NCBI GenBank assembly: GCA_965660145.1
Contig: CBFHYX010000005.1
Coordinates: 62,001-126,000, forward strand
Length of the DNA: 64,000 nucleotides
Direction of reading: 5' to 3'
Origin: JABURQ01 sp029243145
GTDB taxonomy: Bacteria > Planctomycetota > Planctomycetia > Planctomycetales > Planctomycetaceae
A program made the translations under genes and the position numbers. The notes below the pieces were generated by a model. The model saw only the letters and a program-made list of their open reading frames with translations, had not been told where the DNA came from and did no database searches. Every line of letters begins with the position of its first letter. Position 1 is the first letter of the stretch. This document shows, one piece after another, positions 1 through 7,836 of the stretch.

Positions 1-851
1 CCGAGTCTTGACCATTGGTTTTTTTTCAATCCTTGGTAGGTATCATTCCAATTTCTTAGAGTGAGGAACATCTCTCGTAAGATCAGACTATTCAGGTTGA
101 CATCAGACTTGCTTGCAAATCGATTGAGCAATTTGAGTGTTGTTCGATCAAGAATATGCGTTAGCATCAAAGGGCGTGTCTCAGTTTTCAATTCACGCGG
201 TGGAATGGCGAGAGGCATTGTCTTTCGACCGACCAGTCGACGAAATCTCCGAATGAGAGTTCTTAGGGAGAGACTGGATGATGAAACGCCTTTCCCAGTT
301 GAAATCAGATCACCCCGCTGTTTGAGAAGCTCAGGACTGAGATCCTGAAGCGTGGGGCGGGTCTGAGCCTCCTCGGCAGTCTCGATTCCATAGTGTGCGA
401 AAACATCTCCAATAAATTGCAAAGATCCAATTCCATCACAACAGGCGTGGTGAAACTGCCAAACAACCAGAAATTCGTCACCAGACTTCCGAACCCATAT
501 TTTAATCCCAGGAACTTGGGAAATGATAATTTGAGCAGGTTTAGCAGGAGGCGCGGAAGGAGATAAATTCCAGTCAAGAGGGAGATCAATGATCGGATGA
601 TGACTCCAATGACATTGATTCCACCGAGAGGTGACAGTCGCTTGCAGAAGAAGATGACGATCAAGTGCGGATCTCAGAGCACGCTCAAATGTTTCTCGAT
701 CAAATTGTCCAGAGAGTCTCGTTTCCAAGCAAAATGACATCGGGTACTGCGGGGAGTCATCCCGGTACATCAGATATTCAAAATCGGAAAGTTCAGCCGG
801 AAAAAAGCCCGAGGTACTCAAGACAACCTCTTCTACAAGTGTGCGAGGCAA
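1..851 (-). CDS. Condensation/WS-DGAT-type acyltransferase, N-terminal part (runs off window)
   Basis: The frame is open from a TAG just upstream of 851 to the window edge, so only the first ~283 residues are visible. The motif HHACCDG at about residues 134-140 matches the catalytic HHxxxDG of the chloramphenicol-acetyltransferase-like superfamily (NRPS condensation domains, wax-ester synthase/DGAT). Further on, a segment reading NLNSLILREMFLTLRNW resembles the conserved helix after the core of these enzymes. The likely role is acyl transfer between a thioester donor and an alcohol or amine acceptor; the substrate cannot be told. Start is uncertain: a TTG at 851 gives MPRTLVEEV, while the first ATG is at 770 and would remove a conserved-looking N terminus. 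Divergent from purD. Confidence 0.72.
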   Translation of the reverse strand, partial: MPRTLVEEVVLSTSGFFPAELSDFEYLMYRDDSPQYPMSFCLETRLSGQFDRETFERALRSALDRHLLLQATVTSRWNQCHWSHHPIIDLPLDWNLSPSAPPAKPAQIIISQVPGIKIWVRKSGDEFLVVWQFHHACCDGIGSLQFIGDVFAHYGIETAEEAQTRPTLQDLSPELLKQRGDLISTGKGVSSSSLSLRTLIRRFRRLVGRKTMPLAIPPRELKTETRPLMLTHILDRTTLKLLNRFASKSDVNLNSLILREMFLTLRNWNDTYQGLKKNQWSRL

Positions 852-1171
852 GATAAACAGCAAGGCGTGGTTTTGGAGGAGATACCGCCACTATAAGCCT
901 GAATCTCTTAAAACACACCGATACACAGAAAGAAATATTCAACAAGATTTTTTGAGGTGAGTGGCAGCATTAAATCAGTGGGAGACCAAACAGAAGATGG
1001 AAATTTCAGTTCAAATCAGAAATCATCCTGAGTGGAGTTTGAAGCAATTCATATCGGCTCCCTTTTGGTCTCAATCGACTAGCGATATAATCCCTGAACT
1101 TGTGAGTAAGGGGCTCAGTCCTATCAATATTTGATTCAAAAAAGACGTTCGGCACGAGAAAGTTTGGCATC
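852..1171. other. Intergenic region between divergent genes
   Basis: About 320 bp between the acyltransferase start and purD. I see no convincing gene, RNA fold or repeat; the short reading frames here overlap purD antisense or lack ribosome binding sites. It presumably holds both promoters, but I cannot assign -35/-10 boxes with confidence. Confidence 0.5.
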
Positions 1172-2446
1172 ATGAAAGTTCTGGTCATTGGTCAAGGTGG
1201 ACGAGAACACGTTCTGAGCTGGAAATTGGCTCAATCACCAAAAGTCGAGAAAATCTTTTGCGCTCCCGGCAACGCCGGAACCGCGCGAGATGCTGAAAAT
1301 GTTGATATTTCTGATACAGACATCCCCGCGTTGCTCTCGTTTGCTCAAGACAATGATATCGACCTGACAGTCGTCGGGCCCGAAGCCCCCCTGGTCGCGG
1401 GCATCAGCGATGTCTTTCGCGATGCGGGATTGAAAGTGTTCGGCCCATCCAAAGCTGCCGCTCAACTCGAAGGGAGCAAACAATTCTCCAAAGAGATCAT
1501 GCGAGCGGCTAAAATTCCTACCGCTGAATACCGCGCGTTTAGTCACGTTGAGGATGCGTTGGAATATCTCGAATCGAGGAAACAGGAAGAGGTCGTCATT
1601 AAAGCCGATGGTCTCGCCGCCGGTAAAGGTGTGTTTGTCTGCTCTTCCAAAGAGGAAGCCATTGATGCCGTGAAGTCCATCATGGTCGATCACAAATTTA
1701 AGGAAGCCGGTGCGACGGTCGTCATCGAAGATTGTCTGGAAGGGATCGAAACCAGTATTCTGGCAATAGTCGATGGCAAAACAATTATTCCTCTAGAGAC
1801 TTCGCAAGACCATAAGCGTGCACATGATGGTGACGAGGGTCCCAACACGGGAGGAATGGGTGCATACTCTCCCGCAACCTACGTCAATGACGAAATGATG
1901 GATCAGATCATTGAAGACATCCTCATCCCCACCGTTCATACGATGAAGCGTCAGAACTGCGATTTTAACGGTGTGTTGTATGCCGGGTTAATGCTGACAT
2001 CGCAGGGACCGAAAGTTTTGGAATTCAATGTCCGTTTTGGCGATCCCGAAGCACAACCCGTCTTGATGCGCCTAAAGAGTGATTTGTTTGACATTTTGAT
2101 GGCAGCAGCCGAAGGCCGACTCGGCGATGTCCCTGCTCTTGAATGGAATGAACGAGCCGCAACATGTGTCGTCATGGCTGCCGAAGGATATCCGGGCAGA
2201 TACTCAAAAGGCGATGCCATTACCGGCATCGACGCAGCCGACGAATTGGAAAACGTCAAAGTCTTCCATGCAGGCACAAAACTTCTGGATGGGAAAATCT
2301 TGTCCAATGGAGGCCGTGTACTCGGGGTCACCGCGATGGGAGACAACATCCCGGCCGCAAAATTACAGGCTTACAAAGCGGTTAAAAACATTCGCTGGAG
2401 TGGAGCCTGGTGCCGGAAAGACATTTCTGACAAAGCACGAGACTAA
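1172..2446 (+). CDS. purD: Phosphoribosylamine--glycine ligase (GAR synthetase)
   Basis: Catalyses ATP-dependent joining of 5-phosphoribosylamine and glycine, the second step of de novo purine synthesis, in the cytoplasm. The 424-residue length is normal for the family. The N-terminal signature GQGGREH is at residues 7-13, followed by an ATP-grasp core with GGMGAYSP near residue 226 and FGDPEAQ near 288 (the metal/ATP-binding segment), and a C-terminal domain ending in a typical RRD-like segment (CRKDI). No other pur gene is adjacent. The stop codon overlaps by 4 bp the stop of the convergent methyltransferase gene, so no separate terminator fits between them. Confidence 0.96.
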   Translation: MKVLVIGQGGREHVLSWKLAQSPKVEKIFCAPGNAGTARDAENVDISDTDIPALLSFAQDNDIDLTVVGPEAPLVAGISDVFRDAGLKVFGPSKAAAQLEGSKQFSKEIMRAAKIPTAEYRAFSHVEDALEYLESRKQEEVVIKADGLAAGKGVFVCSSKEEAIDAVKSIMVDHKFKEAGATVVIEDCLEGIETSILAIVDGKTIIPLETSQDHKRAHDGDEGPNTGGMGAYSPATYVNDEMMDQIIEDILIPTVHTMKRQNCDFNGVLYAGLMLTSQGPKVLEFNVRFGDPEAQPVLMRLKSDLFDILMAAAEGRLGDVPALEWNERAATCVVMAAEGYPGRYSKGDAITGIDAADELENVKVFHAGTKLLDGKILSNGGRVLGVTAMGDNIPAAKLQAYKAVKNIRWSGAWCRKDISDKARD

Positions 2447-3621
2447 TCAACTCGTTGGCAAATGATCGCCCGAGACTGTCCCTGTTCTCGGGCAACAATC
2501 AAAACTCCAGGTTGATCACCATGAAGCTGAAGTTTCTTTCTGAGAGATTCTATCGGCACTTTGATGTGACGGCATTTGATCTCCAGTTGACCGAAATTCG
2601 CGTCGCGAAAATATTTCCGTAACTCTTTTTCTCGATATGGAAGAACATCGATCACTTCAAAAGATCTCAGAAATGCGGTTTCGGGAATGTGATTTCCCGT
2701 CAGATACTCCTCAGAATCATCAAGCCGATTGAGTTTTTTTTCTTCGGCCAGAAGTTCGATCAATCCAGATCGAACAATCGCAGGATCAGGGTCGAAAATG
2801 TATCTCTGCAACATAGAGACATCACAATAGGCCATCAGTGGATCGCCAACGAGAGTTTCACCGGAGGGAAGAGCGGTGGCCCGATAGTTCCCAGGCTTCG
2901 CCAACTCACCGAACCAAATCGTCGCTTCCTTACACTCACCATTCAGGCTCACCAACTCAATTTCCGCTTGAGGAAACTTCCCAATGAAGTTTGCGGCGGG
3001 GCTTAATTTGATCGCTCCCCCACGTGCCGACTGCATAAGCTCTTTCAGGAACGGCAATCCGGGCTCGGCATCTTCCATTCGAATCACACGGTTTCCCTGT
3101 GGACGCCGATCTGGGTCGATGTGCACAAGCTTCCCAGCCAGATCGAGTGTCGTCACATCCTCGCAACGCACATTGATTTGATCTTGGCATTGGTAGACAC
3201 CCGCGTTTAACCACGTTTGTAAACAAGACGCCGGGTTGAGGTCGACCGCTGTCACTCGACACTGTCCCGCGAGACCAATGGCATCACCTCCCAAGCCACA
3301 ACAGAGATCCCAGACCTCCCCTTCGAAACGCTGAGCTTTATGGTGACTGATGGGTTCAGCGGTCGATTGTTCGAGTCCCCGACGATCAAACCACATTTGT
3401 GAGGCAAGTGTAAATTTCTCAGCCCCTCTCAGCCTCAAATCCACTTGAGTCAATGCAGAAGAAACCATTTCTGAGGAGAAATCTTGCCGCAGCTCTGTTT
3501 GAAGTTTGAGTTCATTGCCTGCAAATTTAGCAATTCTCTCAAACAATTGATTCTGATCAACCAGATCCAGCAAGCGGGAACATTGAGTGTTGAGTGGAAT
3601 GTGAGAGGGAATATTCGACAC
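2443..3621 (-). CDS. Class I SAM-dependent methyltransferase with THUMP-like C-terminal domain
   Basis: A 392-residue protein. DLCCGLGGDAIG at residues 105-116 is the SAM-binding glycine-rich loop, followed by the acidic strand end VDLNP, and DPDRR at 169-173 lies where class I methyltransferases place the (D/N)PP-like motif. The C-terminal third resembles the THUMP-like domain found fused to this subfamily. The substrate is not known; a role in RNA or small-molecule methylation is inference only. The start is a GTG without an obvious Shine-Dalgarno; no in-frame ATG occurs before the upstream TGA. Convergent with purD (4-bp tail overlap), divergent from the S41 protease. Confidence 0.8.
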   Translation of the reverse strand: MSNIPSHIPLNTQCSRLLDLVDQNQLFERIAKFAGNELKLQTELRQDFSSEMVSSALTQVDLRLRGAEKFTLASQMWFDRRGLEQSTAEPISHHKAQRFEGEVWDLCCGLGGDAIGLAGQCRVTAVDLNPASCLQTWLNAGVYQCQDQINVRCEDVTTLDLAGKLVHIDPDRRPQGNRVIRMEDAEPGLPFLKELMQSARGGAIKLSPAANFIGKFPQAEIELVSLNGECKEATIWFGELAKPGNYRATALPSGETLVGDPLMAYCDVSMLQRYIFDPDPAIVRSGLIELLAEEKKLNRLDDSEEYLTGNHIPETAFLRSFEVIDVLPYREKELRKYFRDANFGQLEIKCRHIKVPIESLRKKLQLHGDQPGVLIVAREQGQSRAIICQRVD

Positions 3622-3778
3622 GAAAGAGGCTTTCTGGAGAATAATAGTCTGAGCAATGACTGATCAGATTAGCCCTAAATTGTAATCTTACCGGCAGAAC
3701 AAATACGAGTTCTCAACACCTGCATCTTGCCGGAACTCCTGAAAAAGCCTAAAGTAATGACATACGTCAACGAGTGAC

Positions 3779-3822
3779 GATCTCCGGAATGATGTACTTT
3801 TCGTCTTTGTTCCGGGGAGATC
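3779..3822 (+). promoter_or_regulatory. Inverted repeat in the leader of the S41 protease gene
   Basis: GATCTCCGGAA (3779-3789) and TTCCGGGGAGATC (3810-3822) are complementary apart from a 2-nt bulge, separated by 20 bp, ending about 30 bp before the start codon. It could be an mRNA hairpin or a dimeric operator. No function is known; the call rests on symmetry alone. Confidence 0.35.
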
Positions 3823-3839
3823 CGACCCGCCTATGAAAA

Positions 3840-3844
3840 AGGAG
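3840..3844 (+). promoter_or_regulatory. Shine-Dalgarno that fixes the S41 protease start
   Basis: AGGAG, preceded by A-rich sequence, lies 9 nt before the ATG at 3854. It sits inside the longer reading frame that opens at 3833, so the upstream ATG would place the ribosome binding site within the coding region. The 3854 start also gives a clean signal peptide. Confidence 0.7.
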
Positions 3845-3853
3845 TCTTCTTCC

Positions 3854-5266
3854 ATGAAGCTGATTTCCCGCATCGCTTCCCTGTTTCTCATCCCCCTCAT
3901 TCTCTCGTCAACGATTGCCAATGCCGCCGACAACGATCTTCAAGACGCAGATTATTATGAATTGCTGAAGACGTTTGCCGAAACTTACGAACAGATCGAC
4001 AGGAATTATGTCAAAGATGTCAACAAGAAAGAACTGATGGAGGCCGCCATTCAAGGCATGCTTCAAAAACTTGACCGCTACTCCAACTACATTCCTCCCG
4101 AGCAACTCACAGAGTTCAACGAGAGTATGCAGCAGGAGTTTGGTGGGATTGGTATTCAGGTCGATATCGATTCTCAAACCAATCGTTTGATCGTAATTTC
4201 TCCTCTACCTGGAACTCCCGCTTTTCGCGGGGGAGTCAAAGCAGGAGATCTGATCATGGAGATCGAAGGAAAATCGACTGAAGGCTATGCGATCCGTGAC
4301 GCTCAGGACATCCTGAAAGGCCGACCGGGGCAAGCAGTCAGCATTGGTGTGCTTCACAAAGGTGACAACGATGTCACAACAATCCCATTGGTACGTGAAT
4401 TGATCAAAATGCAGACCGTTCTGGGCGATCAACACAAAGACGATGCCAGTTGGGATTTCATGCTCGATCAAGAAAGCAAAGTCGGGTTCATTCGCCTGAC
4501 TCATTTCAGTAGTCATACTGCGGATGAACTTCGTAAAGCATTGGCCGACTTAAAAGAAGAAGGCGTCAAAGCACTCATTATTGACCTGCGATTCAATCCC
4601 GGAGGATTACTGACACAGGCCATCGAAATTTCTGATATTTTCATTGAAGAAGGAACGATCGTTAGCACTAAAGGCCGAAACAGTCCTGAGCGAAGTTGGT
4701 CCGCTCACAAGGAAGAGACTTACGAGTCGATTCCAATGGCAGTCCTCATCAATCGCTACAGCGCCTCGGCGAGTGAGATACTCAGCGCCTGCTTACAAGA
4801 CCACGAACGTGCCACCATTATCGGTGAACGCTCATGGGGTAAGGGAAGCGTCCAGAACGTCATCCCTCTCGATGGTGAAAAAAGTGCATTAAAACTCACG
4901 ACCGCCAGCTATCATCGCCCAAGTGGAAAGAATATCCACCGTTTTCAGGGAGCCAAAGATGACGACGAGTGGGGCGTGATGCCGAACGAGCACTTCCGGT
5001 ATAAAATGTCACAAAACGAAATTAAAGAATATTTCGAGAATCGCCGCAGTCGAGATGTCATTGATGATGTCGCCCCTCCGGAGTCAACATTCAAAGATCC
5101 TCATCTCAAAATGGCGATGGATCATCTCACCGACATTCTCGGCGGAGGAGATGGAATCCCAGCAGCGAAACCGGAAACTGAAGCTAAAGAGGAAGAAAAG
5201 AAGACTGCGGAAACCGACGCTAAGCCTGACAAAGACAAAGCTGACAAGGAGAATGATGAAGAATAG
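3854..5266 (+). CDS. Secreted C-terminal processing peptidase, S41 family (CtpA-like)
   Basis: Serine protease with a Ser/Lys dyad, expected to act in the periplasm. From the 3854 start it is 470 residues: signal peptide MKLISRIASLFLIPL... cleaved near ANAAD, a PDZ domain (GGIGIQVDI onwards to ~residue 190), then the S41 core with SASAS at 303-307 (nucleophile region), the family GKGSVQ with the catalytic Lys near 330, and FNPGG. The last ~35 residues are a Lys/Glu/Asp-rich, probably disordered tail. An ATG at 3833 is also in frame, but the Shine-Dalgarno at 3840-3844 favours 3854. Single gene, bounded downstream by a strong terminator. Confidence 0.92.
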   Translation: MKLISRIASLFLIPLILSSTIANAADNDLQDADYYELLKTFAETYEQIDRNYVKDVNKKELMEAAIQGMLQKLDRYSNYIPPEQLTEFNESMQQEFGGIGIQVDIDSQTNRLIVISPLPGTPAFRGGVKAGDLIMEIEGKSTEGYAIRDAQDILKGRPGQAVSIGVLHKGDNDVTTIPLVRELIKMQTVLGDQHKDDASWDFMLDQESKVGFIRLTHFSSHTADELRKALADLKEEGVKALIIDLRFNPGGLLTQAIEISDIFIEEGTIVSTKGRNSPERSWSAHKEETYESIPMAVLINRYSASASEILSACLQDHERATIIGERSWGKGSVQNVIPLDGEKSALKLTTASYHRPSGKNIHRFQGAKDDDEWGVMPNEHFRYKMSQNEIKEYFENRRSRDVIDDVAPPESTFKDPHLKMAMDHLTDILGGGDGIPAAKPETEAKEEEKKTAETDAKPDKDKADKENDEE

Positions 5267-5299
5267 GTTCTTCATCATTCACATTGATCATTACCTGAT

Positions 5300-5335
5300 A
5301 GTCTCCTGCCTCATTTGAAGCAGGAGACTGTTTTT
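5300..5335 (+). terminator. Rho-independent terminator after the S41 protease gene
   Basis: A perfect 10-bp stem AGTCTCCTGC / GCAGGAGACT (5300-5309 and 5320-5329) with a 10-nt loop is followed by GTTTTTA. It ends only 15 bp before the tsaD start codon, so tsaD must have its promoter inside or upstream of the hairpin, or rely on readthrough. Confidence 0.88.
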
Positions 5336-5350
5336 ATTGACTGATTTTTA

Positions 5351-6388
5351 ATGACTCGTTCACGCACTCTACTTGCGATTGAATCCTCTTGTGACGAAAC
5401 CGCCGCAGCCGTCATCCGTGAAGATGGCAAGGTGCTCTCCAATGTTGTGGCCTCTCAAGCGTCTCTGCATGAGAAATTCGGAGGGGTTGTCCCAGAAGTG
5501 GCATCCCGCGCACATCTCGAAACAATCTTACCAGTGATTGACAAAGCAGTGAAAGACGCTCAACAGAGTCTTTCAGATTTGTCAGCCATTGCCGTCATGA
5601 CCGAACCGGGATTGGTGGGATCACTTCTCGTAGGACTCACCGCTGCGAAAGCTTTATCATGGTCATTAGGGATTCCACTGATACCCTTGAATCACATAGA
5701 AGCGCACATCTATGCCTGTGAGATGCAGACAGACCAGTCAATTTTCCCTTGTGTTGGGTTTGTTGTTTCGGGAGGGCACAGCAACCTCTACGATTGCCAG
5801 TCTGCAATCGAATTTCGACTGCTCGGCTCAACCATCGACGATGCGGCCGGAGAAGCGTTTGATAAAGTGGCAAGAATCCTGGGCTTGCCATATCCGGGCG
5901 GCCCGGCTGTCGCAAAACTGGCCTCGAAAGGCGATCCAAAAGCCATTGCGTTCCCACGCCCATTGCTACACGACCAACGACTGGCGTTTAGTTTCAGCGG
6001 GTTGAAAACCGCTGTTATGTATGAGGCATTTGGCGTTCCCGGATCTCATAAACCGGTCCCCGAACTGACCGATCTACGCCGGGCAAATATCGCCGCATCA
6101 TTTCAGGCGGCTGTGATCGATGTCTTGGTCAGCAAATGCGAACAGGCACTCAAACAGTCAAGCCACAAAACACTCTGCGTTGGTGGAGGTGTGGCCTGCA
6201 ATAGCATGCTGAGAGAACGACTTGCGAAATCCAGTCAACAACTGGGATACCGCTTGGAAATGGCTCCGGCCGATCTCTGCACAGATAACGCCGCCATGGG
6301 AGCCATTGCCTGGCAACTTTTTGCAGCGAACCGATTCGCTGAGCTAGATCTTGATGTTAGTCCGGGCTTGGTGAGGGCAGGGGATTAA
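5351..6388 (+). CDS. tsaD: tRNA N6-adenosine threonylcarbamoyltransferase
   Basis: Transfers the threonylcarbamoyl group from TC-AMP to A37 of ANN-decoding tRNAs, working with TsaB/TsaE in the cytoplasm. At 345 residues it has normal family length. Visible hallmarks are ESSCDETAAAV near the N terminus, the metal-binding histidines in NHIEAH (His115 and His119), VSGGHSNLY, and the C-terminal GGGVACNSMLR and CTDNAAMGA segments of the ASKHA ATPase fold. Neither tsaB nor tsaE is next to it. Its stop is 1 bp from the end of the convergent TPR/YfaP-like frame. Confidence 0.96.
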   Translation: MTRSRTLLAIESSCDETAAAVIREDGKVLSNVVASQASLHEKFGGVVPEVASRAHLETILPVIDKAVKDAQQSLSDLSAIAVMTEPGLVGSLLVGLTAAKALSWSLGIPLIPLNHIEAHIYACEMQTDQSIFPCVGFVVSGGHSNLYDCQSAIEFRLLGSTIDDAAGEAFDKVARILGLPYPGGPAVAKLASKGDPKAIAFPRPLLHDQRLAFSFSGLKTAVMYEAFGVPGSHKPVPELTDLRRANIAASFQAAVIDVLVSKCEQALKQSSHKTLCVGGGVACNSMLRERLAKSSQQLGYRLEMAPADLCTDNAAMGAIAWQLFAANRFAELDLDVSPGLVRAGD

Positions 6389-6389
6389 C

Positions 6390-7751
6390 TCAGTTCCCAT
6401 TGGCTCGCATGCTGCTGCCATTGTTGAGCGAATAATTGAACACATCGACGATCCTCTGGAAGGTCGCGTTGATACCTATGCGGACATATCGCCGATCATC
6501 ACTAATGACAGCCGAGGCTCCCATCACAGACCCTTCAAATATCTGAGTGATTGTGGGGGCAATTCCAATTGCGGCGGGTCCAACAAATCCTCCACCAAAC
6601 TGGCCCCCTTGTGCTCCTCCATTATTTGTCCCCAAGAATTGCTGTAAGACTTGTCTTTGTTGCCTCGTGAGTCGCTGAGGACCGACGCCCGGTCCATGAG
6701 CCATGTTTCGCGAAGGATGTGGCCACAACTCCAACCAAGATTGCTGATTCTTCTTTAAGTTTTCGTTGACACGTTCCCGGCGTCCATTCTCCAGATTAAT
6801 AATCAGATCGCCTCGATTATTTTCGATGGGTGTCGGATAGATCTTTACTTCCTCGTTTTTCGTCCCATGGTATTTGATGACTTTTACGCTCACACGTCCC
6901 GCTACGATATTTCCCCAGACATGATTAACTCGAATAAAATATTGACCGGGTAACGCCTTCACACAAACATACTTTTCAATGCAGTTCTCTTGCTTTGGCC
7001 CAAACCCGTCATGGACATGAACACCTCCTGAAATAGATTGCGTATTCTGCCAATCCACCAACGTCCCTTTTGGCCCTTCGACTGCCAAATCAACGTCGCT
7101 ATTACCGTTCCAGCGAACTTCAATCACAAGATCGCGTGTGCGTGCGTCTGAGATCGATTTTTGAAATGAGTCGATATGCTTTTGATCTCCTGCTTTTTTC
7201 AGGATTACTAAAGCATTTTTAGCAGCCACAATTGCCTCTTTGTGTAGAGTCTCATAATCTTTGCTCCACGCATAATTGAGAATCCCCACGACTGACCACT
7301 CGATGGCGTCAATATCTTCTAAGTCACGAGCAAGTCGTAGTCCGAGAATATAGGGTTCAGGACGGACCGGGTTTTGCCTCGAAGCCTGGCGGTACATCCG
7401 TAAGGCTGGTTTCTTATTGTTGAACCGAGAGAGAAAGGCAGATGAGAACATCATGCTTTCAAAATCGACGCTGGGGTCAACAGCAGAGAGCAATGCACGC
7501 TCAACATCTGCAGGAGGTCGACCATCCAGTTCATAGGTGATCGCAAGAACTTCATACATCCAAGAGTAGATATGCCCGTTGCTGAGAGCTGCCTCGATCA
7601 ACGCGATGACATGATCATGCTTTTTCGCTTCATGTAAATTAAAGACGAGCTCACGAACCGTTCGACCATTGGGGGTTCGTTTCTCAAAGTAATCGAACCA
7701 AATATCCTGTGGAGATGAAGCAGCAGGATCAAGTGGTTTCAATTCGCGCAA
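6390..7751 (-). CDS. TPR/YfaP-like protein; probable frameshifted C-terminal half of the VWA protein
   Basis: This 453-residue frame begins only with a TTG lacking a Shine-Dalgarno, and stays open back to the A9 run at 7843-7851 where the upstream VWA gene stops. Removing one A joins both frames into a single 1366-residue product. Visible parts: helical TPR-like repeats (~residues 20-200); a beta-rich segment with VDLAVEGPKGTLV resembling YfaP/DUF2135 domains; a Gly/Gln-rich linker; and a C-terminal block with DRRYVRIGIN that looks like the beta-strand segment of planctomycete secretin-like proteins. No signal peptide of its own, consistent with being part of the exported upstream protein. 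It could also be translated independently or be a broken gene. Confidence 0.65.
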   Translation of the reverse strand: MRELKPLDPAASSPQDIWFDYFEKRTPNGRTVRELVFNLHEAKKHDHVIALIEAALSNGHIYSWMYEVLAITYELDGRPPADVERALLSAVDPSVDFESMMFSSAFLSRFNNKKPALRMYRQASRQNPVRPEPYILGLRLARDLEDIDAIEWSVVGILNYAWSKDYETLHKEAIVAAKNALVILKKAGDQKHIDSFQKSISDARTRDLVIEVRWNGNSDVDLAVEGPKGTLVDWQNTQSISGGVHVHDGFGPKQENCIEKYVCVKALPGQYFIRVNHVWGNIVAGRVSVKVIKYHGTKNEEVKIYPTPIENNRGDLIINLENGRRERVNENLKKNQQSWLELWPHPSRNMAHGPGVGPQRLTRQQRQVLQQFLGTNNGGAQGGQFGGGFVGPAAIGIAPTITQIFEGSVMGASAVISDDRRYVRIGINATFQRIVDVFNYSLNNGSSMRANGN

Positions 7752-7836
7752 GACATCAGCGGAGCGATCTTTTTGTTGATCACTCCGCTGTGCAGTCTTG
7801 TCAGATTGAGCATCTTGCCCATTTTTCAGTATTGAC

